Below are positions 10,173 through 18,090 of a stretch of 64,000 bases of DNA, in pieces (positions within the stretch are counted from its first letter, which is position 1; each line of letters starts with the position of its first letter). A model generated the notes under the pieces. That model worked only from the letters and a program-made list of their open reading frames with translations, made no database searches and was not told the DNA's origin. Both the position numbers and the translations under genes were made by a program. Source of the DNA: Acidobacteriota bacterium (GTDB lineage Bacteria > Acidobacteriota > Thermoanaerobaculia > UBA5066 > Gp7-AA6); assembly GCA_027307335.1 (NCBI GenBank), contig DAHUXD010000003.1:124001-188000 (forward strand), written 5' to 3'.

Positions 10173-10508
10173 TCAGAAACCGAGTCCGAGCGTGACGCGC
10201 AACGCCTCATCCACCGCGCGCATGTCGTCCTCGGACAACGTGTCGAAGCGACGGCGCATCCGCGACCGGTCGAGGGACCGGATCTGGTCTCCGAGCGCGC
10301 GTGCCGGCTTGCCGTCCACCTCGACGAGCGCCTCTCCCGGATAGAAAGACTCGACGTGGCTCGTGACCGGGAGAACGACCACGCGGCTCCCGTACCGGTT
10401 GCACGAGTCGTTGGAGACGACCACGGCCGGCCGGGTCTTCCGGATCTCGGTACCCACCGCGGGATCCAGGGCGACCCACCAGACCTCGCCGCGGCGGGGC
10501 CTCCTCAC
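10173..10508 (-). CDS. mazF: MazF/PemK-family endoribonuclease toxin
   Basis: 111 aa. The family signature is clear: RRGEVWWVALDPAVGTEI, then KTRPAVVVSND and a later VVVLPVTS strand. Members are ribosome-independent mRNA endonucleases that stop growth when freed from their antitoxin. The start is taken as the GTG at 10508, which overlaps the antitoxin TGA in a GTGA and gives a normal family length; an upstream ATG would add 19 Arg/Gly-rich residues unlike the family. The overlap implies coupled translation behind the antitoxin. RNA target specificity cannot be predicted from the sequence. Confidence 0.88.
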   Translation of the reverse strand: MRRPRRGEVWWVALDPAVGTEIRKTRPAVVVSNDSCNRYGSRVVVLPVTSHVESFYPGEALVEVDGKPARALGDQIRSLDRSRMRRRFDTLSEDDMRAVDEALRVTLGLGF

Positions 10509-10732
10509 GACGGCCAGCCCTCGACGTCGGCCGCCGACCAGTCCCTCTCGAGCCCGCGCCGCCACTTCTCCCCGGCGGCCCTCCGATAGGCGGCGTCGAG
10601 GACCCGCGGCTCCGGGAAGAGACGCTCGCGCACGGCGACCTCGATGAAGGCGCTGATCCCCTTGGGCGGCAGCTCGCGCTTGAGCCGACGATAGAGGTCC
10701 TCGTCCATGGTGATGTTCAGGCGCACCGGCAT
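10505..10732 (-). CDS. mazE: Ribbon-helix-helix antitoxin paired with MazF
   Basis: 75 aa. The N-terminus (VRLNITMDEDLYRRLK) fits a ribbon-helix-helix DNA-binding strand and first helix, and the C-terminus is acidic and tryptophan-rich (ERDWSAADVEGW), as in antitoxin tails that fill the MazF groove. It lies upstream of the toxin with a 4-nt overlap, the usual antitoxin-first order. A palindrome begins 6 nt upstream of its start codon (10738-10758) and is a likely autoregulatory operator. Family placement (MazE versus other RHH antitoxins) is by context plus motif. Confidence 0.82.
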   Translation of the reverse strand: MPVRLNITMDEDLYRRLKRELPPKGISAFIEVAVRERLFPEPRVLDAAYRRAAGEKWRRGLERDWSAADVEGWPS

Positions 10733-10737
10733 CGATC

Positions 10738-10758
10738 CTGTATTGTATACAGTATTGT
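10738..10758. promoter_or_regulatory. Palindromic operator candidate of the toxin-antitoxin pair
   Basis: A 6-bp perfect inverted repeat, CTGTAT-TGT-ATACAG (10738-10752), partly overlaps two direct copies of GTATTGT (10740-10746 and 10752-10758). It is a conspicuous AT-rich island in GC-rich DNA and sits 6 nt upstream of the antitoxin ATG. Ribbon-helix-helix antitoxins bind such repeats, so this is the expected autoregulatory site. It probably also contains the core promoter, but no convincing -35 box was found. Confidence 0.65.
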
Positions 10759-10799
10759 CGCGAGGCGGGTCTCTCCCGTCCTCGGGAACCGTGGGACCT

Positions 10800-12077
10800 C
10801 TACTCGTACCGGAGGGCTTCGATCGGGTCGAGCCGCGACGCCTTCACGGCCGGGTAGAGGCCGAAGAACACGCCGACCGACATCGAGACGAGCAGGCCGA
10901 CGAGGATCGCCCAGAAGGGCGTCTCGGCCGGCAGCGCCGCGAACGCCGCCTTGATCGCCGCCGGCACGGCCACGCCCACGACGACGCCGATCACGCCGCC
11001 GAGCAGCGCGAGCGTCGTCGCCTCCGTCAGGAACTGGAGGACGATGTCGCGGCGGAACGCGCCGACCGCCTTGCGCACGCCGATCTCGCGCGTCCGTTCC
11101 GTGACCGACACCAGCATGATGTTCATGACGCCGACGCCGCCGATCAAGAGCGAGATGAACGCGATGAAGACCATCGCGCCGGTGATGCCGCGCGTGATCC
11201 CCTGGAAGCTGTTGATCATCTCGTCCGGCGTCAGGATGTAGAAGTCGTCCTCGGCGTTGAAGGGAACGCCGCGCCGCGCCCGCAGGAGGGCCCGGCCTTT
11301 CTCGATGACCGTCGGCACCTGGTCCGGCCGATACGGCACCGTCGCGATGTGGATCGTGTCGCCGTGGCTCGCCTTGATCTGCGGGAACTGCCGGTCGAAG
11401 GCAGAAAACGGGATGATGAACCAGTTGTTGTTCGAGCCGCCGAAGAAGCCGCCCTTGTCGTCCATGACGCCGACGACCGTGTATTTCCAGCCGTTCAGCT
11501 CGACCACCTTGTCGAGCGGGCTCTCGCGAGGGAACAGCGCCTTCATCACGTCCGAGCCGATGACGCAGACGGGCGTCGAGTGCTCGATGTCCGATTCCGT
11601 GATGAAACGGCCGAGCTGGACGAAGTGGTTGTTCGCCAGGGTGTAGTCGGGATACGCCCCGACCACGTTCGGCGCGTTCGACTCGCGGCCCCGGTACTTG
11701 GCGTTCGGCGTCGTCCCGTCGAAGAGATAGCGCTCGGGCGACACGCCGCGGATCTCCGGGATCCGGGCCTTCAGCATCAGGGCGTCGTCGAGGGTCAGGT
11801 CCTTGCGGTTGCGCTCGGACTGCGAGCGGTGCCCCGGCCCGAAGCGCATCGAGAACTTCTGGAACTGGACGAGCGTCGCGCCGTAGTCCTGGAACTGCCG
11901 GATCATGTTGTTGTTGAAGCCGTTGACGATCGACACCATCGCGATGACGGTCGCGACTCCGACGACGATCCCGAGAACGGTCAGGCTCGCGCGCAGCTTG
12001 TGCGCGCGCACGGCGAGCATCGCGAACCGGACGTTCTCGGTGAAGCCGCGGCGCAGGTGCGAGATCAGCGAGGACAC
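10800..12077 (-). CDS. MacB-like ABC transporter permease (FtsX fold)
   Basis: 425 aa from a GTG start. One N-terminal transmembrane helix follows the signature KLRASLTVLGIVVGVATV; then comes a large extracytoplasmic core (about 60-290); three C-terminal transmembrane helices include the FtsX motif with TERTREIGVRKAVGA. No nucleotide-binding domain is present. It is the last of three genes in an adaptor-permease-permease operon, 3 nt after the upstream permease. It probably forms a heterodimer with it for efflux of lipoproteins, peptides or drugs. The substrate is unknown. Confidence 0.9.
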   Translation of the reverse strand: MSSLISHLRRGFTENVRFAMLAVRAHKLRASLTVLGIVVGVATVIAMVSIVNGFNNNMIRQFQDYGATLVQFQKFSMRFGPGHRSQSERNRKDLTLDDALMLKARIPEIRGVSPERYLFDGTTPNAKYRGRESNAPNVVGAYPDYTLANNHFVQLGRFITESDIEHSTPVCVIGSDVMKALFPRESPLDKVVELNGWKYTVVGVMDDKGGFFGGSNNNWFIIPFSAFDRQFPQIKASHGDTIHIATVPYRPDQVPTVIEKGRALLRARRGVPFNAEDDFYILTPDEMINSFQGITRGITGAMVFIAFISLLIGGVGVMNIMLVSVTERTREIGVRKAVGAFRRDIVLQFLTEATTLALLGGVIGVVVGVAVPAAIKAAFAALPAETPFWAILVGLLVSMSVGVFFGLYPAVKASRLDPIEALRYE

Positions 12078-12080
12078 GGT

Positions 12081-13295
12081 CTACTCGTAGCGGAGGGCCT
12101 CGACCGGCGGCAGCTTGCTCGCCTGGTTCGAGGGGATCCAGCCGGCGAGGAGCCCGGTCGCGGTCGCGACGAAGATGCCGAGGACGATGAACGACGGCCG
12201 CACCTGCGCCGGGAACACCTGCTTGACCGCGAACGCGATGAGCGCGCCGAAGATGACGCCGATGACGCCGCCGACCGACGAGAGCAGCGCCGCCTCGAGC
12301 AGGAACTGCCGCCGGATGTCCTTGCGGCGGGCGCCGAGCGCGCGGCGCACGCCGATCTCCTTGGTTCGCTCGACGACCGACACGAACATGATGTTGGCGA
12401 TCACGATCGCGCCGACGATGAGCGAGATCCCGGAAATCAGGATCATCAGCAGGAACGCGCCCGCCGAGATGCCGCGCCACAGCGTCTGCAGCAGCTCCGC
12501 CGTGACCAGGCCGAAGGGGTCGTCGCCGTTGTAGCCCGTCTTGCGCAGCGAGCGCAGGATCGTGCGCACCTCGTCCGTCGTGGCCGCCACGCCCTCGACG
12601 CCCCTTCGCGGCTTGATGAAGATGCCGATGTCCTCGGTCGGCGCGATGTGCTTGTGGAAGACCGTCAGCGGCATGTACACGACGTTGTCCTGGCTCTGTC
12701 CCATGACCGAGCCCTTCTTGGCGAGCGTTCCGATGACCTTCACCGGGTAGCCGTCCACCTTCATCGTGCGGCCGACCGGATCGACGTTCGGGAAGAGCTC
12801 GTCCTGGACGTCCCACCCGATCACGGCCACCGCCACCGACTGGTTGTACTCGGCCTCGGTGAAGTAGCGGCCGTTGACGATGTCGAAGTTCTGGGCCGAG
12901 GCCATGTTGGGCGTGTGGCCCTGGATCTCGACGTCCGCGAGCACGTGGTCCTCGTATTTGACCGGGCGGCGCCGGTCGCCGCGCGCCCCGACCTCCTGGC
13001 ACTGGCGGCACTCGCGGCGCACCACCTCCATGTCGGTGAGCGTGAGGTCCTTGCGCTTGCGCGCGAGCAGCCACTCCTCGCGGCTGGTGATGATCCCGTA
13101 CTTGTCGAAGATGACGATGTCGGGGTTCAGCCCGATCACCTTGTCCTTGACGTAGGTGTTCAGTCCCGAGATCACCGACACCACGCCCACGACGGTCGCG
13201 ACGCCGATGATGACTCCGAGAAGCGTCAGGAATGCGCGGAGCTTGTGTCGCGTGAGCGCCGAGGACGAGACGCGGAAGAGCTCCGGGAGGGTCAT
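12081..13295 (-). CDS. MacB-like ABC transporter permease (FtsX fold)
   Basis: 404 aa, paralogous to the permease that follows it. The N-terminus KLRAFLTLLGVIIGVATV marks the first membrane helix; the central periplasmic core is about 50-270; the C-terminal FtsX region has VERTKEIGVRRALGAR and three hydrophobic helices. The core contains a CRQCQ pair of cysteines (near residue 95) absent from the sister permease. Its ATG overlaps the stop of the adaptor gene in an ATGA. No ATPase domain is fused or encoded beside it, so the energising subunit must come from elsewhere. Confidence 0.9.
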   Translation of the reverse strand: MTLPELFRVSSSALTRHKLRAFLTLLGVIIGVATVVGVVSVISGLNTYVKDKVIGLNPDIVIFDKYGIITSREEWLLARKRKDLTLTDMEVVRRECRQCQEVGARGDRRRPVKYEDHVLADVEIQGHTPNMASAQNFDIVNGRYFTEAEYNQSVAVAVIGWDVQDELFPNVDPVGRTMKVDGYPVKVIGTLAKKGSVMGQSQDNVVYMPLTVFHKHIAPTEDIGIFIKPRRGVEGVAATTDEVRTILRSLRKTGYNGDDPFGLVTAELLQTLWRGISAGAFLLMILISGISLIVGAIVIANIMFVSVVERTKEIGVRRALGARRKDIRRQFLLEAALLSSVGGVIGVIFGALIAFAVKQVFPAQVRPSFIVLGIFVATATGLLAGWIPSNQASKLPPVEALRYE

Positions 13296-14554
13296 GCGGA
13301 CTTCGCTCCGCCCTTCTTGTCCCCGCCCTCGCCCTTGTCGATCAGCACCTTGTCGCCCTCCTTGACCTGGCGGAGGGTCTTGAACGGTCCGGTCACGATC
13401 TGGTCGCCCGGGGAGGGTCCCTTCTTGACCTGGATCATCAGCTCGCCCGCGATCCCGGTCTCCACCTTCTCGAAGGTGAGCTTGCCGTCCTTGACGACGA
13501 AGACGCCTTCCTCGGTCTCGGGGCGTCCGCCCGAGTTCGGCTTCTTGTCCTTGCTCGGGACGTCGCGGACGACGAGCGCCTGGATCGGGATCGCCGTGGC
13601 GCCCTCGACCGTTCCCGTGACGATGTCGGCCGTCACCGAGAAGCCTGGCCGGATCGTCTCCGGCGGGTCGTCCATGCGGATCTTGACCTTGAAGTTGATC
13701 GCCTCCGAGTTGGCGACGAGCGTCAGGAGGTCCGGATCCGTCTTCGGAATCGGCGAGGAGCCGACCTCGCTGACGGTTCCCGAGAACTTGCGGTTCGGGT
13801 AGGCGTCGATCGAGAGGCTCGCCTTCTGGCCGATCTTGACCTGCGGCACCGACGTCTCGTCGACCATCATGACGGCCTCGACCTCGGCCATGTCGGAGAC
13901 CGTCATCAGCTCGGTCCCGGCGTTGTTCATGGTGCCGACCACCGTCACCTCGCCCTCCTTGATCGGCAGCGAGGTCACGATCCCGTTGATCGGGGAGGTC
14001 ACCGTCGTCTTCGACAGAGAGTCGCGGCTCGCGACGAGGTCGGCCGAGGTCGAGTTCATGCGCTGCTCGGTCGCGGCGAGCGTCGCGTCTGCGGACTCCA
14101 TGGCCGACTTCGCCTTCTGGTAGTCCGCCTCGGCCAGGATCTTGGCCTGGAAGTTCTGCTTCGCCCGGTCATAGTCGGAGTGGGCCTGCTCGGCGTTCGC
14201 CTTCGCCGCGTCGAGGTCGTGCCGCATGGCGGAGAGGCTCGCCTCCTTGCCCTGCGCCTGCGCGGCGAGCTGGACCCGGTCGATCTGGAGGAGGAGCTGG
14301 CCCTTCTTGACGTGGTCGCCCTCTTTGACCGCCAGGTTGACGATCTGGCCCATGACCAGGGCCGACATGTCCACCTTGTTCTTCGCCTGGATCTTCCCGT
14401 TGGCGGTGACCTTGGCCACCAGGTCGACCTTCTCGACCTTGGCCGTGGTCACTCGCGGAAGGTCCTTGTCCCGGCTCCGGATGAAGGCGGTCAAAGCGAT
14501 CACGACGGCCGCGAGCGCCGCCAGACCCCCGATGATCTTGAGCTTCTTCGACAT
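13292..14554 (-). CDS. MacA/HlyD-type periplasmic adaptor protein
   Basis: 420 aa with an N-terminal signal anchor (residues 6-27). A barrel-sandwich half (VTANGKIQAKNKVDMSALV...) is followed by a long alpha-helical hairpin (about 110-185, rich in Ala/Lys/Glu), the second lipoyl half (VTSPINGIVTSLPIKEGE) and beta-barrel domains, with a Gly/Lys-rich tail. Such adaptors join an inner-membrane pump to an outer-membrane channel. First gene of the operon with two FtsX-type permeases, which argues for a MacAB-like tripartite exporter and not an RND pump. Neither the ATPase nor a TolC homolog is in the window. Confidence 0.9.
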   Translation of the reverse strand: MSKKLKIIGGLAALAAVVIALTAFIRSRDKDLPRVTTAKVEKVDLVAKVTANGKIQAKNKVDMSALVMGQIVNLAVKEGDHVKKGQLLLQIDRVQLAAQAQGKEASLSAMRHDLDAAKANAEQAHSDYDRAKQNFQAKILAEADYQKAKSAMESADATLAATEQRMNSTSADLVASRDSLSKTTVTSPINGIVTSLPIKEGEVTVVGTMNNAGTELMTVSDMAEVEAVMMVDETSVPQVKIGQKASLSIDAYPNRKFSGTVSEVGSSPIPKTDPDLLTLVANSEAINFKVKIRMDDPPETIRPGFSVTADIVTGTVEGATAIPIQALVVRDVPSKDKKPNSGGRPETEEGVFVVKDGKLTFEKVETGIAGELMIQVKKGPSPGDQIVTGPFKTLRQVKEGDKVLIDKGEGGDKKGGAKSA

Positions 14555-14679
14555 GGCCTCAACCCTCCGGCCGCAAGCAGCCTTCCAGAGTATCTTTTTC
14601 TACGGACGGGGACCCCGAAAGTTCCGGTATCCGCAGGCCGTTGAAAACGCTGGGAGTTTTCGTTAGCCTCACGCCCCCT

Positions 14680-14756
14680 GCGCCCATAGCTCAACTGGAT
14701 AGAGCGTCTGACTACGGATCAGGAGGTTGGGGGTTCGACTCCCTCTGGGCGCACCA
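14680..14756 (+). tRNA. tRNA-Arg(ACG)
   Basis: A full cloverleaf folds: acceptor GCGCCCA (14680-14686) with TGGGCGC (14746-14752), D-arm GCTC/GAGC, anticodon stem TCTGA/TCAGG around loop CTACGGA (anticodon ACG), and a T-arm containing GGTTCGA. Discriminator A and CCA (14754-14756) are genomically encoded. A34 of this tRNA is the standard substrate of TadA, whose gene starts 25 nt downstream. Confidence 0.97.
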
Positions 14757-14781
14757 AATCCCCCTGAGATAGCCTGCCGGG

Positions 14782-15246
14782 GTGCCGTTTTCCGCCGACG
14801 ACGAGCGGTTCATGCGCGAGTCCCTGGCCTTCGCCCGGATCGCCTACGCCGAGCAGGAGGTGCCGATCGGGGCGGTGGTCGTCCGGGACGGACACATCCT
14901 CGGGCGGGGGCGCAACCGCCGCGAGCGGCTCGCCGACCCCACCCATCACGCGGAGATCGAGGCGATCCGCGAGGCGGCGCGGGAGGGCGGCACCTGGAGG
15001 CTGGACGGCGCGGTCCTCTACGCGACCGTCGAGCCCTGCGCGATGTGCGCGGGAGCGGCCGTCAACGCGCGGATCGCCCGGATCGTCTACGGCTGCGCGG
15101 ACCCGAAGGCGGGCTACTGCGGCACCCTCGGGGACGTTCCCCGGGACGCGCGGCTGAATCACCGCTGCGCGGTCGAGGGCGGCCTCCTCGCGCAGGAGTC
15201 GGCCGCGCTGCTCCAGCAGTTCTTCCGGGCGAAACGGACGGGCTGA
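14782..15246 (+). CDS. tadA: tRNA-specific adenosine deaminase TadA
   Basis: 154 aa from a GTG start. The cytidine/deoxycytidylate-deaminase zinc site is intact: HAE (His56, Glu58) and PCAMC (Cys86, Cys89). The family converts A34 to inosine in tRNA-Arg(ACG), which allows CGU/CGC/CGA decoding. PIGAVVV and ARIARIVYG are further TadA-like segments, and the length matches bacterial TadA. It lies immediately after the tRNA-Arg(ACG) gene on the same strand and may be transcribed from the same promoter. Confidence 0.93.
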   Translation: MPFSADDERFMRESLAFARIAYAEQEVPIGAVVVRDGHILGRGRNRRERLADPTHHAEIEAIREAAREGGTWRLDGAVLYATVEPCAMCAGAAVNARIARIVYGCADPKAGYCGTLGDVPRDARLNHRCAVEGGLLAQESAALLQQFFRAKRTG

Positions 15247-15266
15247 AGTCGCCGGCTCGGCTGGAG

Positions 15267-15689
15267 CTAGTGGACCCCCGGCGCTCCGCTCGCGACGCTC
15301 CTGCGGCGCCAGCGCAACGCGTCGAGGCTCCACTCCCCCGGACCCCAGGCGGCGAGGAAGAGAAAGAGGAAGCAGTACAGCACCGCGGGTTCCCCGTGGT
15401 TCTGGATGGGCGCGAGACCCTGCGGCTGATGAAACTGGAAGTACGCGACCGCCATCTCGCCCGCGAGGACGAACGCGACGGGACGCGTGAAGAGCCCGAG
15501 GAGGACCAGCAGCCCGCCGAGAAACTCGATCACTCCGGCGATTCCGGCCTGCGTCCCCAGGGGCGCGGGGCCGCCATTCGGCGGGATGCCGCCGAACCAG
15601 CCGAAGAGCTTCTGCCCGCCGTGGTGCATGAAGAGAAATCCGACGACGACGCGCAGGAGGAAGTGGGTCACCGCTCGAGCTCGCTCCAT
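15267..15689 (-). CDS. DoxX-family membrane protein
   Basis: 140 aa starting at the ATG at 15689, which has a GAGGAGG ribosome site six bases upstream; longer in-frame starts at 15710 and 15815 lack one. Four hydrophobic helices are visible: residues around 9-25 (FLLRVVVGFLFMHHGGQKLF, a DoxX hallmark), 50-70, 72-90 and 102-120. DoxX proteins are small quinol-associated or redox-linked membrane proteins of uncertain biochemical role. It is transcribed against tadA, with 20 nt between the two stops. The family call is good; the function is not known. Confidence 0.85.
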   Translation of the reverse strand: MERARAVTHFLLRVVVGFLFMHHGGQKLFGWFGGIPPNGGPAPLGTQAGIAGVIEFLGGLLVLLGLFTRPVAFVLAGEMAVAYFQFHQPQGLAPIQNHGEPAVLYCFLFLFLAAWGPGEWSLDALRWRRRSVASGAPGVH

Positions 15690-15848
15690 GCCGGCCTCCT
15701 CGTGATTCATCGGGTCCGTGCAAGGAATTCGCCAGCCGGCGAAGATCCCCGCGGGATGGGCACGGGCATTCTCTCCCTTCCTTTCGCCGGCGAGGGGTTT
15801 TCGCGAAGGGGGCACCCGTCATAGGCTGAACCGAAGGGAGGTCCGTGC

Positions 15849-16940
15849 ATGGATCGACGGCAATTCCTGCGTTCCGCCGCCGCCGCTTCGGCGACCCTGA
15901 GCGTTCCCCGGCTCGTCCGCGCATTCGGTCCCGCCGCCTCCGCCGCGCCCGGATGGCGCACGTTCGAGGTCACGACGCGCGTGGAGATCCTGAATCCCTC
16001 GGGCGCTTCGATGGTCTGGCTGCCGGCCGCGCAGCTCCAGCCGGCGCCGTATCAGAAGACGCTCGGAAACGAATTCCACGCCGAGGGCGGAACGGCCGAG
16101 CTCGTCCCGCACGACGGCTTCGGGATCGTCGCCGCGAGGTACCCGGAGGGATCGAAGCCCGTCCTGACCCTGACGTGCCGCGTCTCGACCCGCAATTACT
16201 CGGTCGACCTCGCCAAACCGGGTCGGCCGGCCACGGGCGACTCGGCCGAGATCGCGAAGTGCCTGCAGGGGACGAAGGTCGTGCCGACCGACGGCATCGT
16301 CAAGGACACGGCGGACTCGATCACGCTCGGCGTCTCCGGCGACGTTGCGAGGGCGCGGGCGATCTACGACTGGATCGTCGACAACACCTTCCGCAATCCG
16401 AAGACGCGCGGCTGCGGGCTCGGCGACATCCGCTACATGCTGGAGTCGAAGGACCTCGGCGGTAAGTGCGCCGACTTGAACGCGCTCTACGTCGGTCTCG
16501 CGCGGGCGGCAGGAATCCCGGCGCGCCACGTCTACGGGCTCCGCATCGCGCCCTCGCAGGCCGGGTTCCAGAGCCTCGGCCTCGCGACCGACAACGCGAC
16601 GAAGGGCCAGCACTGCCGCGCGGAGGTCTACCTGAAGGACTACGGCTGGGTGCCGGTCGATCCGGCGGACGTGCGCAAGGTCGTCCTCGAGGAGCCGCCG
16701 GGAAACCAGTCCCTGGATTCCGAGGTCGTCCGGAAGGCCCGCGCGCGGCTCTTCGGCTCCTGGGAGATGAACTGGATGGCCTACAACTGCGGCCACGACG
16801 TCGCGCTGCCGGGGTCGAAGAACGCCCCGATCAACTACTTCATGTACCCACAGGCCGAGACCGCCGGTGCGCGCGTCGACCCGTTCGATCCGGACAAGTT
16901 CCGATACGAGATCACCTCGAAGGAGCTGCCGGCGGCCTGA
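15849..16940 (+). CDS. Tat-exported transglutaminase-like cysteine protease-fold protein
   Basis: 363 aa. The N-terminus DRRQFLRSAAAASATLSVP is a twin-arginine signal, so the folded protein should be exported. A beta-rich domain (about 40-170) precedes a transglutaminase-like core with the Cys-His-Asp triad: Cys207 in GGKCADLNALYVGLARAAGIPARHVYG, His255 and Asp271 in GWVPVDPAD. Bacterial members usually act as proteases or peptide-crosslink-related hydrolases rather than true transglutaminases. It stands alone between a DoxX gene and a tRNA, so context gives no substrate. Confidence 0.87.
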   Translation: MDRRQFLRSAAAASATLSVPRLVRAFGPAASAAPGWRTFEVTTRVEILNPSGASMVWLPAAQLQPAPYQKTLGNEFHAEGGTAELVPHDGFGIVAARYPEGSKPVLTLTCRVSTRNYSVDLAKPGRPATGDSAEIAKCLQGTKVVPTDGIVKDTADSITLGVSGDVARARAIYDWIVDNTFRNPKTRGCGLGDIRYMLESKDLGGKCADLNALYVGLARAAGIPARHVYGLRIAPSQAGFQSLGLATDNATKGQHCRAEVYLKDYGWVPVDPADVRKVVLEEPPGNQSLDSEVVRKARARLFGSWEMNWMAYNCGHDVALPGSKNAPINYFMYPQAETAGARVDPFDPDKFRYEITSKELPAA

Positions 16941-16999
16941 GGCCTGGCCGAACTGACAACCGCGGGCGAATCGGCTAGGATTCGCGCTCCCAACCGCCC

Positions 17000-17089
17000 G
17001 GAGAGGTGCTGGAGTGGTTGATCAGGCCGGTCTCGAAAACCGGTGAGCCCGAAAGGGTTCCGTGGGTTCGAATCCCACCCTCTCCGCCA
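17000..17089 (+). tRNA. tRNA-Ser(CGA)
   Basis: Acceptor GGAGAGG (17000-17006) pairs with CCTCTCC (17079-17085), followed by discriminator G and an encoded CCA. The anticodon stem CCGGT/ACCGG holds loop CTCGAAA (anticodon CGA). The long variable arm (GAGCCC-GAAA-GGGTTC) and GGTTCGAATCCC T-arm are as expected for a class II serine tRNA. Confidence 0.97.
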
Positions 17090-17159
17090 TAGATAAGGAC
17101 CCGGCGGCCCGCCTCCCAAAAAACCGCGCCCCAGGAATTCCGTAATAATCCTCGATCCC

Positions 17160-18083
17160 ATGGACACCGCAATCTCTCTGACCGGTGTGTCGAAGGCGTT
17201 CGGCAAGTTCCGGGCGGTGGACAACCTGACGTTGTCCGTGCCGCGCGGCGCGATGTTCGGCCTGCTCGGCCCGAACGGCGCCGGAAAGACGACGACGATC
17301 CGGATGATCATGAACATCACGGCGCCCGACTCGGGCGACATCCAGATCCTCGGCCACCCGATGGACCGGAGGACGCAGAACCGCATCGGGTATCTGCCCG
17401 AGGAGCGCGGCCTCTACCGGAAGATGAAGGTGATCGACCACCTCTACTTCCTGGCGGCGATCAAGGAGGTCGGCCGCGACGAGGCGCGGCGCCGCATCGA
17501 CGACTGGCTCGACAAGATGGAGCTGCGTCCCTGGCTCAACAAGAAGGTGGACGAGCTGTCGAAGGGCATGCAGCAGAAGATCCAGTTCATCGCGACGATC
17601 GTGCACGATCCGGACATCCTCATCCTCGACGAGCCGTTCTCGGGCCTCGATCCGATCAACGTCGCGCTCATGCGCGACTTCTTCGTCGAGTTCCGTCAGC
17701 GCGGCAAGACGATCGTCTTCTGCACCCACGTGCTCGAGCAGGCCGAGAAGCTCTGCGACGAGATCTGCCTCATGGCGCGCTCGCGCAAGATCCTCGAGGG
17801 CTCGATGAAGGAGCTGAAGCGACGCTACTCCCAGGACCTGCTGCGCATCTCGGTGGACGCGTCGCTCGCCGACGTCCAGGGGCTCCCCGGCGTCGCCTCC
17901 GCCAAGGCGCTCAACGGCACGTTCGTCGTGGGCCTCACGCCCGGCGCCGACCGCCGGGAGTTCCTCCGACGGGCGCTCGAGCGCTATCGGATCGACGCGT
18001 TCTCCCAGAAGGAGCCGGAGCTCGAGGAGATCTACATCGACGCCGTCAAGAGCGCGGGCATCGAAGACCGCGTGATCGAGTGA
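17160..18083 (+). CDS. ABC transporter ATP-binding protein, NatA-like
   Basis: 307 aa. Walker A is GPNGAGKTTT (about residue 40), the signature loop is LSKGMQQK, Walker B is ILILDEPF with the D-loop GLDP, and the switch histidine is in CTHVLEQAE. A C-terminal extension of about 85 residues beyond the ATPase core matches the DUF4162-type regulatory tail of NatA-like exporters (ends near EPELEEIYIDAVK). The permease gene follows after 7 nt. Together they resemble the NatAB/ABC-2 sodium or drug exporters, but the substrate is not shown by the sequence. Confidence 0.92.
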   Translation: MDTAISLTGVSKAFGKFRAVDNLTLSVPRGAMFGLLGPNGAGKTTTIRMIMNITAPDSGDIQILGHPMDRRTQNRIGYLPEERGLYRKMKVIDHLYFLAAIKEVGRDEARRRIDDWLDKMELRPWLNKKVDELSKGMQQKIQFIATIVHDPDILILDEPFSGLDPINVALMRDFFVEFRQRGKTIVFCTHVLEQAEKLCDEICLMARSRKILEGSMKELKRRYSQDLLRISVDASLADVQGLPGVASAKALNGTFVVGLTPGADRREFLRRALERYRIDAFSQKEPELEEIYIDAVKSAGIEDRVIE

Positions 18084-18090
18084 GAGAGCG

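Noticed and set aside
10707..13802. A 1031-codon plus-strand frame antisense to the transporter operon
   Set aside because: It is composed mainly of Arg, Asp, Glu, His and Val as expected for the complement of GC-rich coding DNA; the minus-strand proteins have clear domains.
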